From the NCBI GenBank assembly GCA_003991915.1, contig RQTK01000079.1, positions 637,315 to 701,314 of the forward strand: 64,000 nt of DNA. The letters are read 5' to 3'. The stretch comes from Elysia chlorotica. Lineage: Eukaryota; Mollusca; Gastropoda; Plakobranchidae. This document shows positions 44,759 to 55,374 of this stretch, in pieces (position 1 is the stretch's first letter; each line of letters opens with the position of its first letter). The position numbers were made by a program, and so were the translations under genes. Below the pieces are notes generated by a model that had not been told where the DNA came from, did no database searches, and worked only from the letters and a program-made list of their open reading frames with translations.

Positions 44759-44995
44759 ATACACTGGGAAATTGTAAGACAAGTGAAGCCATACACGCCA
44801 GCCAAAAAAGTGTGCAATCTGTGCCTAGAGGAAAAATACCAAATACTCAGAAAGGCACTGACACTGAACCAAAGAAAGGAAATTTTTTCCCACTGCACTC
44901 AGAGAAAACGTTTCCTATTGTCAAAAAGAAAGAACTAGTCGCCTGAGGAGAGCAACAGCCCGAAACTCCGGAGTAGCGACAGGCAATTAATTTTA
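44759..44995 (+). mobile_element. 5'-truncated Penelope-like element, C-terminal end
   Basis: One frame gives EIVRQVKPYTPAKKVCNLC followed by LEEKYQIL, LNQRKEIFSHC and RKRFLLSKRKN before TAG at 44934-44936. The order (PY...K.C.LCL.EK..IL ... LN.R.E....C....K) is the conserved end of the GIY-YIG endonuclease region of Penelope-like retroelements. The reverse transcriptase is absent, so this is a short 5'-truncated copy between a CT microsatellite and an ATT/TATC microsatellite. Its 3' end holds the hammerhead motif. Confidence 0.75.
44938..44980 (+). ncRNA. Hammerhead ribozyme, type I with minimal helix III
   Basis: All core parts are in order. Helix I is GTCGC (44938-44942) with GCGAC (44976-44980), perfectly complementary. 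CTGAGGA (44943-44949) fits the CUGANGA core. Helix II is GAGC/GCCC (44950-44953 and 44958-44961) with one A-C mismatch and loop AACA. GAA is at 44962-44964. Helix III is the self-complementary ACTCCGGAGT (44965-44974) with no loop. The cleavage site follows A44975 (a GUA triplet). Loop-less helix III is known from retroelement hammerheads that act as dimers. Position just after the Penelope-like ORF fits reports of such ribozymes in these elements. Confidence 0.7.
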
Positions 44996-45028
44996 TTATT
45001 ATTATTATATCTTATCTATTTATCTAGC

Positions 45029-45105
<77 letters not shown>

Positions 45106-45110
45106 CATCT
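44996..45110. repeat. (ATT)n then (TATC)n microsatellite
   Basis: Starts at the 3' end of the Penelope-like element. The main TATC block is 45027-45105. Confidence 0.95.
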
Positions 45111-45371
45111 ACCAATCAATCAATATATCTATGTTTCTTTCTTACCATTCATTTATTCTATTAAACACAGGCAACTACACACACTCAATAAAGAGACCAA
45201 ACGCTGTCGTTAAACGTTACCACTGCATATGTCCTGTTGATTTTTAGTTGAATCATCGCAGCCGATTGCATTTTCTTTTCTTCATTTCGCCACCAGTTCC
45301 ACATGGCTTTTTACATAACCTAATAATTAGTCTGACAAGTGTAGATTTTAACCTTCGGCAAGATGCTGTCT

Positions 45372-45672
45372 TTCATCCAAATTGGTATGAGACACACCTT
45401 TGACGTGAACTATGAAACTAAACTATGCTAAATAATGAGACACAGTTTATACGTAAACTATGAAAGTACCCTTTTGTAAATGAAGAAACACCTCTTTTAC
45501 ATAAACTATGAAAGTACGCTATACTAAATAATGCGACACACTCTTTACATAAACTATGAAAGTACATAACGCAAAATAATGCGACACACTCTTTACATAA
45601 ACTATGAAAGTACATAACGCAAAAAATGCGATATACTCTTTACAAAAACTATAAAAGTACACTGTGCTAAAT
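45372..45672. repeat. 48-bp minisatellite, six copies
   Basis: The ACTATGAAA landmark recurs at 45409, 45457, 45505, 45553 and 45601, then ACTATAAAA at 45648. The unit of 48 keeps one - strand frame open (repeating YFHSLCKECVALF-type peptide). I read this as a consequence of period, not a gene. Confidence 0.9.
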
Positions 45673-46003
45673 AATATTTATTCTCCACAAACTTTTCTTT
45701 TCCAGGCCTATTTTAAATTTTGAGGCTCACACAGTGCGCTGTACTGTTAACTTGATGTGTAAACAAACCACAAATTAGGTCAAGGAGGTAATAAGATACA
45801 AGAGAGAGATGATCGGGCAAATTTCACGCCTGGTGTTCAGGTTGTGTTTTTACATTTTCCCTAAAGGTTACGATATTGATTGCTCGTTAGTGTACCTTTC
45901 ATCCTCTCTTCACCTTTTACATTCAAAGTGTGTATACATGATTTGAATTTCTGTATTAAAAATATTATATTTTTCTTATAAAGAGAAGTTAACGCCCCCT
46001 TTT

Positions 46004-46225
46004 ATGGCAGTTAAAGGGAATGAGGTGGTTAAGGGCAGGGCACGTGGCTTCAAATCAAACGTGCCTGGTTTCATCCCAATGAGCAGACCAAAAAACAAAA
46101 CACCCCCCCCCCCACCCCCCCCCCCCCCCGGAAAAAAGAAACTACAACAACAACAACTAAAAACCGCTTCTTACTGGTTGAGTCGTGTCTGTAAAATGTG
46201 GCAGGCTGAGATCGAAACCCTGGCA
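46004..46225 (+). mobile_element. Diverged SINE with C-rich insertion
   Basis: AGGTGGTTAAGGGCAGGG resembles box A and GTGCCTGGTTTCATCCC box B. After a C-rich run near 46100-46130, TTACTGGTTGAGTCGTGTCT and TGTGGCAGGCTGAGA match the body. Confidence 0.5.
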
Positions 46226-46568
46226 TTCAAGCGCGGTTTCTGTGTGGTAGTCAGTGGTATTCTATTTATAGACTAGATAGGCTGAGCAAAACGTCCACCA
46301 CGAGATAGACAACATGTTTTCGCCAGTAGAGATAAGACCCTCCCCTTCTGCGCACGCGGTGAACCTGAATTTGTTTTGTTTTTGTGTGGGGGGGGGGCAT
46401 AATTTGTAATAGTTTTTCCCCCAAAATAGTATAATTCTGCGGGGAAAAGTTTATAACTCTACTGAAAGTCAGCCAGCAGACAAGGGCCCTCACGCTGTTA
46501 TTGCAAAAAGTGCTTTGCGCGTCAAGGGCATTAGCCAGTCTTTATTTGTTTAGGTCAATAGTGGCAGC

Positions 46569-46685
46569 ATGTTGAGTTGAGTTGAGTAGCTTGCTGAACG
46601 CCCGACGTCATCACAATATCGGATTTTTTGTGGACGGGCCTCAGGACTAAAGTCTGAAGATTGTATTTGGTGGTGTAGCCGCACG
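46569..46685 (-). mobile_element. SINE 3' fragment, reverse
   Basis: GTTGAGTTGAGTTGAG, then CCCGACGTCATCACAAT and TTGTGGACGGGCCTCAGGAC, match the reverse of the SINE 3' part. Confidence 0.7.
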
Positions 46686-46798
46686 TTAAGAATTATCATA
46701 CTTCAAAAATCGCGGGACTAGACGTCGTATAGGATCCTCCTGGATAACTTGAAGCCGTTATAATTATGAGAAGAAAGTGATTTGAAGAACTTGTTATC

Positions 46799-47235
46799 GG
46801 GATGGAGCTCAGTTAGCAAAGCGAGCGGCCACTGATCAGGTCTGAATCCTTGTTTTCTACTTGTTGGGTCAGGGCCAGAAGGATGCGACCAGCTAGGTCA
46901 CAAGTCCTGATATCCCCTGCCCTGTGGTCAGAAGTCCTAGTATCCCCTGCCCTGTGGTCAGAAGTCCTGGTATCCCATGCCCTGTGGTAAGAAGTCCTAG
47001 TATCCCATGCCCTGTGGTCAGAAGTCCTAGTATCCCATGCCCTGTGGTCAGAAGTCCTAGTATCCCATGCCCTGTGGTAAGAAGTCCTGGAATCCCCTGC
47101 CCTGTGGTCAGAAGTCCTGGTATCCCCTGCCCTGTGGTCAGAAGTCCTGGTATCCCCTGCCCTGTCTCAGGGCGACAGCCTGTAAGAAAGCCAAGCTCCA
47201 AAGTCTTGGAGCCCGTTTGCGAGACAGCTTAGGGT
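46799..47235 (+). mobile_element. SINE carrying an internal 30-bp minisatellite
   Basis: The head (GGAGCTCAGTTAGCAAAGCG, box A-like; AGGTCTGAATCC, box B-like) and the body start (CTACTTGTTGGGTCAGGGCC) are followed by a repeated array. The normal 3' continuation (AGTCTTGGAGCCCGTTTGCG) follows near 47195. Confidence 0.75.
46902..47168. repeat. 30-bp minisatellite, nine copies, within SINE
   Basis: The unit AGTCCTGGTATCCCCTGCCC followed by TGTGGTCAGA repeats every 30 bases from about 46904 to 47166, with few substitutions. The unit is the SINE body segment that occurs once in other copies. Confidence 0.95.
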
Positions 47236-48676
47236 TGTAAGTACAACGTCGTATAACTTGCAGCTCGTCGTAAGCCTTCTTGATCGCACATCTTAAGAAG
47301 AATCGTAGGCTAACCACAACGTTGTATTAGCTGCTAAATATAGTTGCTAAACAGTAGGCCTATTCTCAATCACTCGTTCTTGCCTCAAACAGTAGGAAAT
47401 AATCATGTTAAGTTAAAAACAAATTTTCAACTGATACTGATACAAGCTATTATATCAACACATCTGCGAGTATAGTAGTCGCAAATAAGTCCTCAATTGA
47501 AGATATTACAAAAGAGGTGGAAAACCAGAAAAAACTGTGTGTGTAATGTTGTTTCTATTCTACAAGGTTTGATCTAAAAAGGCCAAACCGCTTCAAGTTC
47601 CACCTGCCCCAAGACAAATTTGACTTTAAAGTACCTTGCGACTCATGTCTTCGAGTGAATAGATGATATAGGTTTGACCTATTTAAACTATATCTCAGAA
47701 AAAAATAAAAGGTAGATAAATGAATAACATCGCAACAAGACAAGCAGAAAAGGCCAACACATAATTAAAAGACAGCGAGGTACTCAGATGACATCGCTTA
47801 ATATATATTGCATGGACTTATGAAAAGAGACATTCATTAGGAAATGAACAGACGTAGCCCGTTGCAAGACCCGACAGAAAAACATAGACAACAACATAAT
47901 AGTAGTTTAAAAAAATGAAAAGAACAAATAGAATGTGAAAAAATACGTGGAATAGCAGGTAAATAAGCATTCATAGCAAGAAGAAAAAAATGTTAAGATA
48001 GAAAAAATACATTCATATAGAAAGAAAATGTTTCAAAGTTAAACCTAGAAATAGATAAAAGCCACAAAACGCAAGAACATGGATTCAGTTTTGTTATGCA
48101 TTTATATATGATAAAATTTATCAGAGAGCAATGAGATAGCTCTTACAGCCAGAAAAGAGTGATATTGTCTTTTTCTATTTATTTATTATTTTTTGTACAA
48201 ATGTAAAGACTTTTTTTTTTATTTCACGTGAAAAACTATTTCTTTTTCTTCACCACATTCATTAAAATCTCCATTTACATTAGTGGCAATGCTTTTAAAC
48301 AGTTGTTTGCTTAGCGCACTAATGATGCTAAAAAGCTGTCTCATGCCAATCTCTGCTTTGTTATATTAAAGATCTCTCGAGAAGAGAAAAATAGTACTGC
48401 ATTTTTTTTCTTCGAATCGCATTAAAAATTAAAAGAAAGAAGAGTAAACTAAACATTCCGTCGACAGCTTCTAAGGATAGAAAATTTCAGGTGCAATTTT
48501 ATGTCTACATCATGACTGTGGTCAATACAAATACTTGAAATAATTTTTCCTTAGCAAAGTTACTGCATCTTTCGACCGGATGAGTGCTTCCCATGCGCTA
48601 AACGAGCTGATGGGAGAGAAAAATTATCGGAGATCATAATTTCCCAGGGGCTTTTCCGTGTCCTCGATGAAGCAGT
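47236..48676. other. AT-rich DNA, no supported gene
   Basis: Unique sequence with no coding or repeat signal that I can name. Confidence 0.5.
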
Positions 48677-48901
48677 TTATCTCAAACTGAAGAACATTAA
48701 TTTAGCTGCTACTGCTCCAAATTTGCAACACAATGTCAATTTTTCCTGCAAGAATATTTTATAAATTCCCACAGATCCACCCATGCTCGGCAGTGCTATT
48801 TTGCATGCATAATAAGTTTCTCTGAACTGTTCGCTCATTTTGGATATAAAATTAAATTGAATTCTTTCACCTAAATTGATAATAGGTTTTAGTTTACTCA
48901 T
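48677..48901 (-). CDS. Unidentified 74-residue ORF
   Basis: An ATG-started frame (MSKLKPIINLGERIQFNFIS and so on, ending in TAA) lies in otherwise stop-rich DNA. The composition is plausible for protein but no family, splice sites or neighbours support it. It may be a chance ORF. Confidence 0.15.
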   Translation of the reverse strand: MSKLKPIINLGERIQFNFISKMSEQFRETYYACKIALPSMGGSVGIYKIFLQEKLTLCCKFGAVAAKLMFFSLR

Positions 48902-49009
48902 GTCGCTATTTAATAGTAGCTTTATTTTTTGTATTTTCTATTTCTTTTAAGAGGAAATGTTAAAACCTGCTTATTTTCTTCTAATTGAAATTGTTTTAAA
49001 CAACTTAAA

Positions 49010-49600
<591 letters not shown>

Positions 49601-49959
49601 ATAGATATATGAATAGAATTGGAAAGAGCGAGATAAAGAGACAGAGGGAGAGACACACACACACAGAAAGATCTTTTAGCCTAGCCTTACAGCTGAGAGG
49701 TGATACATGTATCTCCAGTCTGGCCCTTCAAGAAATCAATCCAAGAGCTAAGCGTGTTTGCACCTTAATGAGAGAAAAGCTCCGCCAGCTAGGGATCGGG
49801 TTGGGCGTGGTCTTACCTGTCATCGAGCATGCCTTGCGATACAAACTTCAATAACGGATGGCGTAATAATGACCTTTGGGCATTGTGCGTCCTGATGCTT
49901 CTTAGCGTCTTCGTCCCGCCTTTGAATCCGTTATCGCAAGGTATGTAGAGAGCGGACAG

Positions 49960-50120
49960 TGAAGTTGTACTTGTAGTTGTAATTGTAGTTGTAGTTGTTG
50001 CTGTAGTTACAGTTGTAGTTGTAGTTGTAGTTTTAGTTGTAGTTGTAGCTGTAGTTACAGTTGTAGTTGTAGTTGTACATGTAGTTGTAGTTGTAGCTGT
50101 AGTTGTAGTTCTAATGGTAT
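49960..50120. repeat. (TAGTTG)n hexanucleotide array
   Basis: Imperfect GTAGTT repeats directly against the 3' end of the SINE that follows. Confidence 0.9.
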
Positions 50121-50362
50121 TTGTAGTTCGTTTAATGTCCAACATCAGCGCTTTATAGACTATATTGTGAACGGGCCCCAAGACTGCCGTCTGACAATTT
50201 TATGTGCTTCATACATGAGACAAGGCATGGATATCATGACTCCTGTCTCAGCCAATTATTAGACTGACACCTACAACCAGTAGGAGGAGACATCGCCAGG
50301 GCTCGAACCAACGACCTCCTGCGTCGGTTGCCGGTGTTATACCCCAGGGCTAGCGCGCCCCA
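50121..50362 (-). mobile_element. tRNA-derived SINE, full length, reverse
   Basis: On the - strand the head is GGGGCGCGCTAGCCCTGGGG (box A) with GGTTCGAGCCCTGGCG (box B). The body and tail match the copy at 43322-43569 (TTGGGGCCCGTTCACAATAT, GTTGGACATTAAAC). Confidence 0.88.
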
Positions 50363-51540
50363 CACGCGGACAGTGGATACAGCTGGTCAAAACCGCGGCT
50401 CAGGTGACAGGAAGAGAAAGTTCACACCAGCACAAGCCAGAGATGTCGCACGTCAACTTGATAAGTACACGTGCTGGAATAAAATATCACCTTCTGCTAT
50501 GACTGATGGCTTGTTTATCAAACATGTATGAAACATACCGTGCTATAATCTATTATTTTTTTTTTATGTTTAATTACATTCCACAACCAAGGTGAGATTC
50601 CAGACCAACACGTCTGTCACGATCCCAGTCAGCTGTGACGTTATCTGACTAAAAATGGTCCAGAAGTTTGGTCCACCAAAAATAGACTGAGAAAAGAACG
50701 AGGCCTAATTAATTAGGACTATTGATTTTTCCTGAGAATCCCTTTGCTTCCTTCCTGATAAAAGGATTCATTAAAGTAAATGCACTGTATCTTTTAAAAT
50801 CAAATTAAAAAAATTAGGTATTTCACTTTTATCAACTACACTGTTGTTCACTTTGACACAAGGGAACTAGTAAGTATTGACCTTATTATAATAATAATTT
50901 TTTAAAAGTTATGTGAGACATTTTAAGACACCCCCCCCCCGCAAAAAAAAGAAAAAAGAAAAAAAAAAGGTGACCCATGTGATCTAAACCGAGCTTGCTA
51001 AGAGCTTAAAACCTTTTTTAGTGATGTGTACACATTTCATGATTGTTTTTTTTATTTTTTAAAATGAGGCGTTTTTAAAACTGATTTTGAAAACCTCTGG
51101 CCTTTTACAAAAAACCCATTAACAACTATAAAAGAAGACGGTTCGCCATAAGGCAATAAACTTTTAATACGTTAAAGTATAGATGTTGACCAACATGAAC
51201 AAATTAAAAAGCGTTAGAAAGCAATTAGTTGTAGGTTGGGCAGATTTTTAGCTATCTTTGCTGGACTAGATGCTATGCAAAAAAAGCGCAGTACTTTTTA
51301 CCAAGCCTTAATTTTTTTTATCCAGATAGCAAGCATCTGTCACATGTTAGATGAGTCTTTTGACTCTTATGTAAAATTCGACAACAGAGAGAGATAGATA
51401 TTTTTCAGGACATAATTATGTGAACTATGTATATGTTTCAATTAAACGTAATCTGTGTGGCATGGTTGCTGTTTGAAAAATTATGAGGACCAATATCGTG
51501 CCCTTCAGGCTTTTTTCGCTCCCCCACCTCCTCCTCCACC
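50363..51540. other. AT-rich DNA
   Basis: C run near 50930-50940. No gene supported. The open frame at 50366-50531 is unrecognised. Confidence 0.45.
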
Positions 51541-51542
51541 AC

Positions 51543-51630
51543 CCTACTGGTAAGGTCGGTGTCAGTATAATGTGACTGGCTGAGACAGAAGTCCAGGTAT
51601 CCACGCTCTGTCTTGGTATGGCAATTCTAA
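51543..51630 (+). mobile_element. SINE body fragment
   Basis: CTACTGGTAAGGTCGGTGTC and TGACTGGCTGAGACAGAAGT match the SINE middle. Head and tail are lost. Confidence 0.75.
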
Positions 51631-51639
51631 ACTAGTTAG

Positions 51640-52181
51640 AACATTCACATCTCAGTCCCCTCTCTTTCACCCCTGTCTTGTCGCCTAAATTTGATCTGTA
51701 GATGAGTTGTCAGAACGATTTAATCTGTGACTATGCATGCCTGATATCATATTATTTACGTATTTTCTCACACTGTGAGTTTCTTATGCACCATATAATC
51801 TGAAATCTTCCACCACTCCATTTTTCTGATTATATTCCGTATAAACCATGTTAAGGTTTTTCATCACGCTTTTAAGTTATTATTTTTACGCCAGGGTACC
51901 TAAAATTTTCTTTTTATAACCCACACTTTAGAATTTTTCCTAGGGTTTTATTTAACATTAATTTTGCTCTAACTATGTTAGCCTTCTCCAAAATTTCTAT
52001 CATGTTATCTAGGAAAGCTCTATAAATTTATTTTCCAGCAGTATTTTCTAAAATTGGTTTTTGCATGCATTCATTTCTTGGAGACATATAATCATCGGTA
52101 ATTGAGATTTTGTTCTTCTCTCCACATCCCTTATTATGAGGTTTCGGCCTAGCAGTCACGTTTTGATCAGTTTAGAAATCG
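51640..52181 (-). other. Possible decayed coding sequence
   Basis: Read on the - strand downstream of the 52182-52523 ORF, stretches such as FLDNMIEILEKANIVRAKL and LKCGL occur between stops. This may be the continuation of the same decayed gene or mobile element. Confidence 0.2.
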
Positions 52182-52523
52182 CTATCTTTTCTGCTTTTCA
52201 TTGTATTCAGAAGACAGACTCTTTAAAATATGATTTGAAGAGGGAAGTGGTTCTTTAAAGTTACACGTATATGTATCTTTTCCACTCACAAAAAAAACAG
52301 GAAATAAGTCAGCTTCTATTGATGTTTTTTTTAAAGGCGACCTTTCCTCCTTAGAGTTAAATATCAGACATCTCGTGGCCCCAACAATTATGACATCGCC
52401 ATCGCTAAGCAGACTTCTCTCAATATGTACAATTTCATCTCCAGAAAAATTCCAGACACTTTTGATTATGTATAATTTTTCCCTGACATTTGTACCATAA
52501 GGAAGATGGATTTGAGTGTACAC
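52182..52523 (-). CDS. Unidentified 113-residue ORF, possibly element-derived
   Basis: It is open from GTG at 52523 to TAG, with no in-frame ATG at the start. It reads YTQIHLPYGTNVREKLYIIK, then GDVIIVGATRCLIFNSKEER, and later LFPVFFVSGKDTYTCNFKEP. The composition is protein-like. The last part faintly recalls the end of SPRY-type folds, but this is too weak to name. It could be an exon, a pseudogene or a decayed mobile-element gene. Confidence 0.35.
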   Translation of the reverse strand: MYTQIHLPYGTNVREKLYIIKSVWNFSGDEIVHIERSLLSDGDVIIVGATRCLIFNSKEERSPLKKTSIEADLFPVFFVSGKDTYTCNFKEPLPSSNHILKSLSSEYNEKQKR

Positions 52524-52529
52524 CTTAAT

Positions 52530-54110
52530 GGTTGCATTTTGAGCAAGTAAATCTCTTTTTTTTTATGCGAAGGGTTCGATTAATGTTTTCCTTTCCATAT
52601 TTAAGGCATGCAACTTAAAGCAGACCAGATTTTTAAAGTTTTTGAAAACTCACGATAAATAAAACAAACAAAGAACCAGATTTCTCTCTATAATGGGGAC
52701 GCGTCGCGACATCCAGACAAAACCGAACAGACTGCATAGAAAGACATGATTTTATATAATTTTCAATAATTTTATTGATTTCAAACAACTTCCTTCTTCA
52801 CAAAGAACAAGAAATGAGGACATTGGGTCAGCCTATTTTTAACGTAGAAAGACGCATCTTTCTGTTAATGTGTCTTAGTTTTAGAACACTTCTTTATTTT
52901 AATGATTGTGTGTCCAATTAGAAGACCGCAAGGCTGTGTTTCTTGTCGCGGGGATTGGTGTACATTCACAAAACGTCGAACTAGACTCAGTCAGTCTTTC
53001 ATGGTCTAGGACTGTGGGCCATGGGGACCCAGATCTTGAAAGCAGAGGGCGCCGGATTTGATCGCATAGAGGAACAATTTCATGACATCAAGTTATTGCA
53101 TGTCTAAAGAAGAAGAAAAAAAAAGCCAGAAACATTGTGTCTTGATAACTTGACAAACACGAATGGGATATATTTCTAATGGGGCGTGTGGGCATTACAG
53201 TGTTACTAGCCATAGAAGGAGGACTTATTGAATTTACTAAACAGTGACTCCTGCTTAATCTATATGCACATAGAGAGACTAAGGCAATTTATTCAAACAC
53301 ATCTTTTCACTGTAGATATTTCGACAATGTCTGGATCTTTCTTCGCTAATCTCATAGGAAAACTTTAGTCTTATAGGGAGGGAATGTAATTTTGTAAAAT
53401 AAAAATTAATTATAATACTGAAGTAGATAAATTGAACTCTATGATCGAAATATTTGTGCTTATTTTCACCTACCTCATTACATTCATTTTTTTAAAGCAG
53501 CCCACTCAAAGGCCTAACCCTACAAGAACCGATTAGTTCAGATTTCTAGTGTGCATCAAAAAAGTTTTTTTTCCTGAGCTTGTCCTTTTCTGTCTTGTGT
53601 GGGGACATGTTTCTGATAAAAGTTAACCTAATGGTTTCGCATTTGGAGTTGAAATTGACTGATGTACTAAACTAAAATCATTTTTTTAAAAGTTCATTTA
53701 CGACATTACTTGAAATTAAAGACAAAAGGGCGGGATATCTTTTTGTGCTGAAGTAATCAGTGTGAGAAAAGGGATAGTGAAATTGATTAGAGAATAATTT
53801 AAAAAAATGTTTCGCATTTCCTATCAGATTTGCTTAAACGTCTCAAACATTGAAATTTTTAAGTTCACATGACCACTTCTGGGTAGGCAGACCTTAACAT
53901 ATCCTTGAATAATAGCCTAATAACACCGTTTCCATAACTCTTACATGAGATTAATTTATTATTTAGTTTTGTTCCATACATCTACGAAATAACCAGACAT
54001 AAAACGATGTCCACCGATTATATAAAAACGTACACAAAAATCGTTGATCCCAGGAAGCAAAGCTCTAAAGCATGTTTCTATCGCAGAGTGGTATTCGCGG
54101 CACTTGGCAG
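52530..54110. other. AT-rich DNA, no supported gene
   Basis: No coding signal recognised. Confidence 0.5.
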
Positions 54111-54124
54111 ATCACATTGCATTA

Positions 54125-54226
54125 AATCCGACCCAACCAGTAGGGAAGAAACGCAACTGCCAATGCGGGGCTCGAACCCGGATCTCCTGATTCGGAACCC
54201 GGTGCGCTTTCCCTAGCCCCGTCCCC
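54125..54226 (-). mobile_element. SINE head fragment, reverse
   Basis: On the - strand, GGATCCGGGTTCGAGCCC-like box B DNA, GCAGTTGCGTTTCTTCCC and CTACTGGTTGGGTCGGAT match the SINE 5' half. Confidence 0.75.
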
Positions 54227-54229
54227 CAA

Positions 54230-55200
54230 CGACGTACAGTTCAGACTGAAACACATTGTGTACTTCAGCTGCCTTTGAAACTATCAAGAAAAATGTCAAC
54301 AATCCTATTAACGCTCGACAAATAATAAATAGCGACCGACTAACCCACAGACTATAAAATTAGGAGCAGATAAAAAACACGGTATAAAAGTCCTCCAAAA
54401 ACTATACATGTTCAAGACATAACAATAGCTTAGATTGCGTTCAAGTTTGACGCCCATGAAAAAAATACTATAAAGGTAGGTTGCCCCAATTTCTATCAGG
54501 TCCCAAATCCGTTAAAAAACTAATACCTTAAAGTTAACTGGGGCTGTATTCATTATGGATCGTAAACAAGGCCTGAACAATTAATACAGTTTGTACATAC
54601 ACTAAACCGGTATGTATGGCAGTTTTTTACGTATACTTTAAAAGGAAACAAAGTATGAAAATGTAGATACCATTTTGAAATTTTTTATTACTTACTTAAA
54701 ATATAAATATTAAGTATCAAAACTAAAATCTATTATCACTTTCTTTACGTCATAAGTGACTGGAAAGATTTTTTTCAATTGGTATACTTTTTAAATTGAA
54801 AATATTAATTAATAAAAACCATAAAAATGCGTGCATGCACATTACGTTGTCCGAAATGATGTAATTAAGATATAAAATCACTAAAACGTAAACAACGTGA
54901 CACATAAATTTTTATTGTTGATTTTTTTATCGCCACGGATTTTCTTGCGACTAAATTTTAGCCCACTAGTCTAGGTAAAAATTGAGTACTAACCACTAAA
55001 TTATCATACTTAAGGTTCCAGATTGCGAAGTTTGTGCACATTTTTCTTGATTGCAAATGGATGTTATTTGAACACTTCCGAGGGCTGTTTGTGCTTCTGC
55101 AAAATCCTGTGGAATAATCTTTGTCAAATGTGTAATCATGTAATAAACAAGGTACATTTTGCTTACTAAAAGTGACAGAGTGTTGACTTAGAACTTTTGT
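54230..55200. other. AT-rich DNA
   Basis: No gene supported. Confidence 0.5.
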
Positions 55201-55374
55201 TTATCTGAAAAGCAATTCTAAGCGTATCCATCTTCCAGTACATTCATAGTGCCTCTGGCTACTCAGAGCTGGGCGCTCATTGTAGAAACAGGTGGCCTCA
55301 GATCTTGAAGATGGATTCTTTACGAAGCTTCCAAAAATAACAGCTAGGGTCATCCAAATAACCAACATCTGCAT
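55201..55374 (-). CDS. Small ORF with signal-peptide-like start
   Basis: A 57-codon frame begins MQMLVIWMTLAVIFGSFVKN, a short N-region followed by a hydrophobic core typical of a secretion signal. A polar part with two cysteines follows (ATCFYNERPALSSQRHYECT), ending in TAA. An in-frame stop lies upstream. It could be the first exon of a secreted protein or a complete short peptide. No cysteine framework or family can be assigned, and chance is possible. Confidence 0.3.
   Translation of the reverse strand: MQMLVIWMTLAVIFGSFVKNPSSRSEATCFYNERPALSSQRHYECTGRWIRLELLFR

Noticed and set aside
46101..46130. Poly-C and other direct repeats as CRISPR-like arrays
   Set aside because: Repeats are head-to-tail without unique spacers, and the genome is eukaryotic.
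53290..53340. Reverse-strand string with GAAGA and GTCGAAAT resembling a hammerhead core
   Set aside because: The core spacing is wrong and helices I and III do not form.
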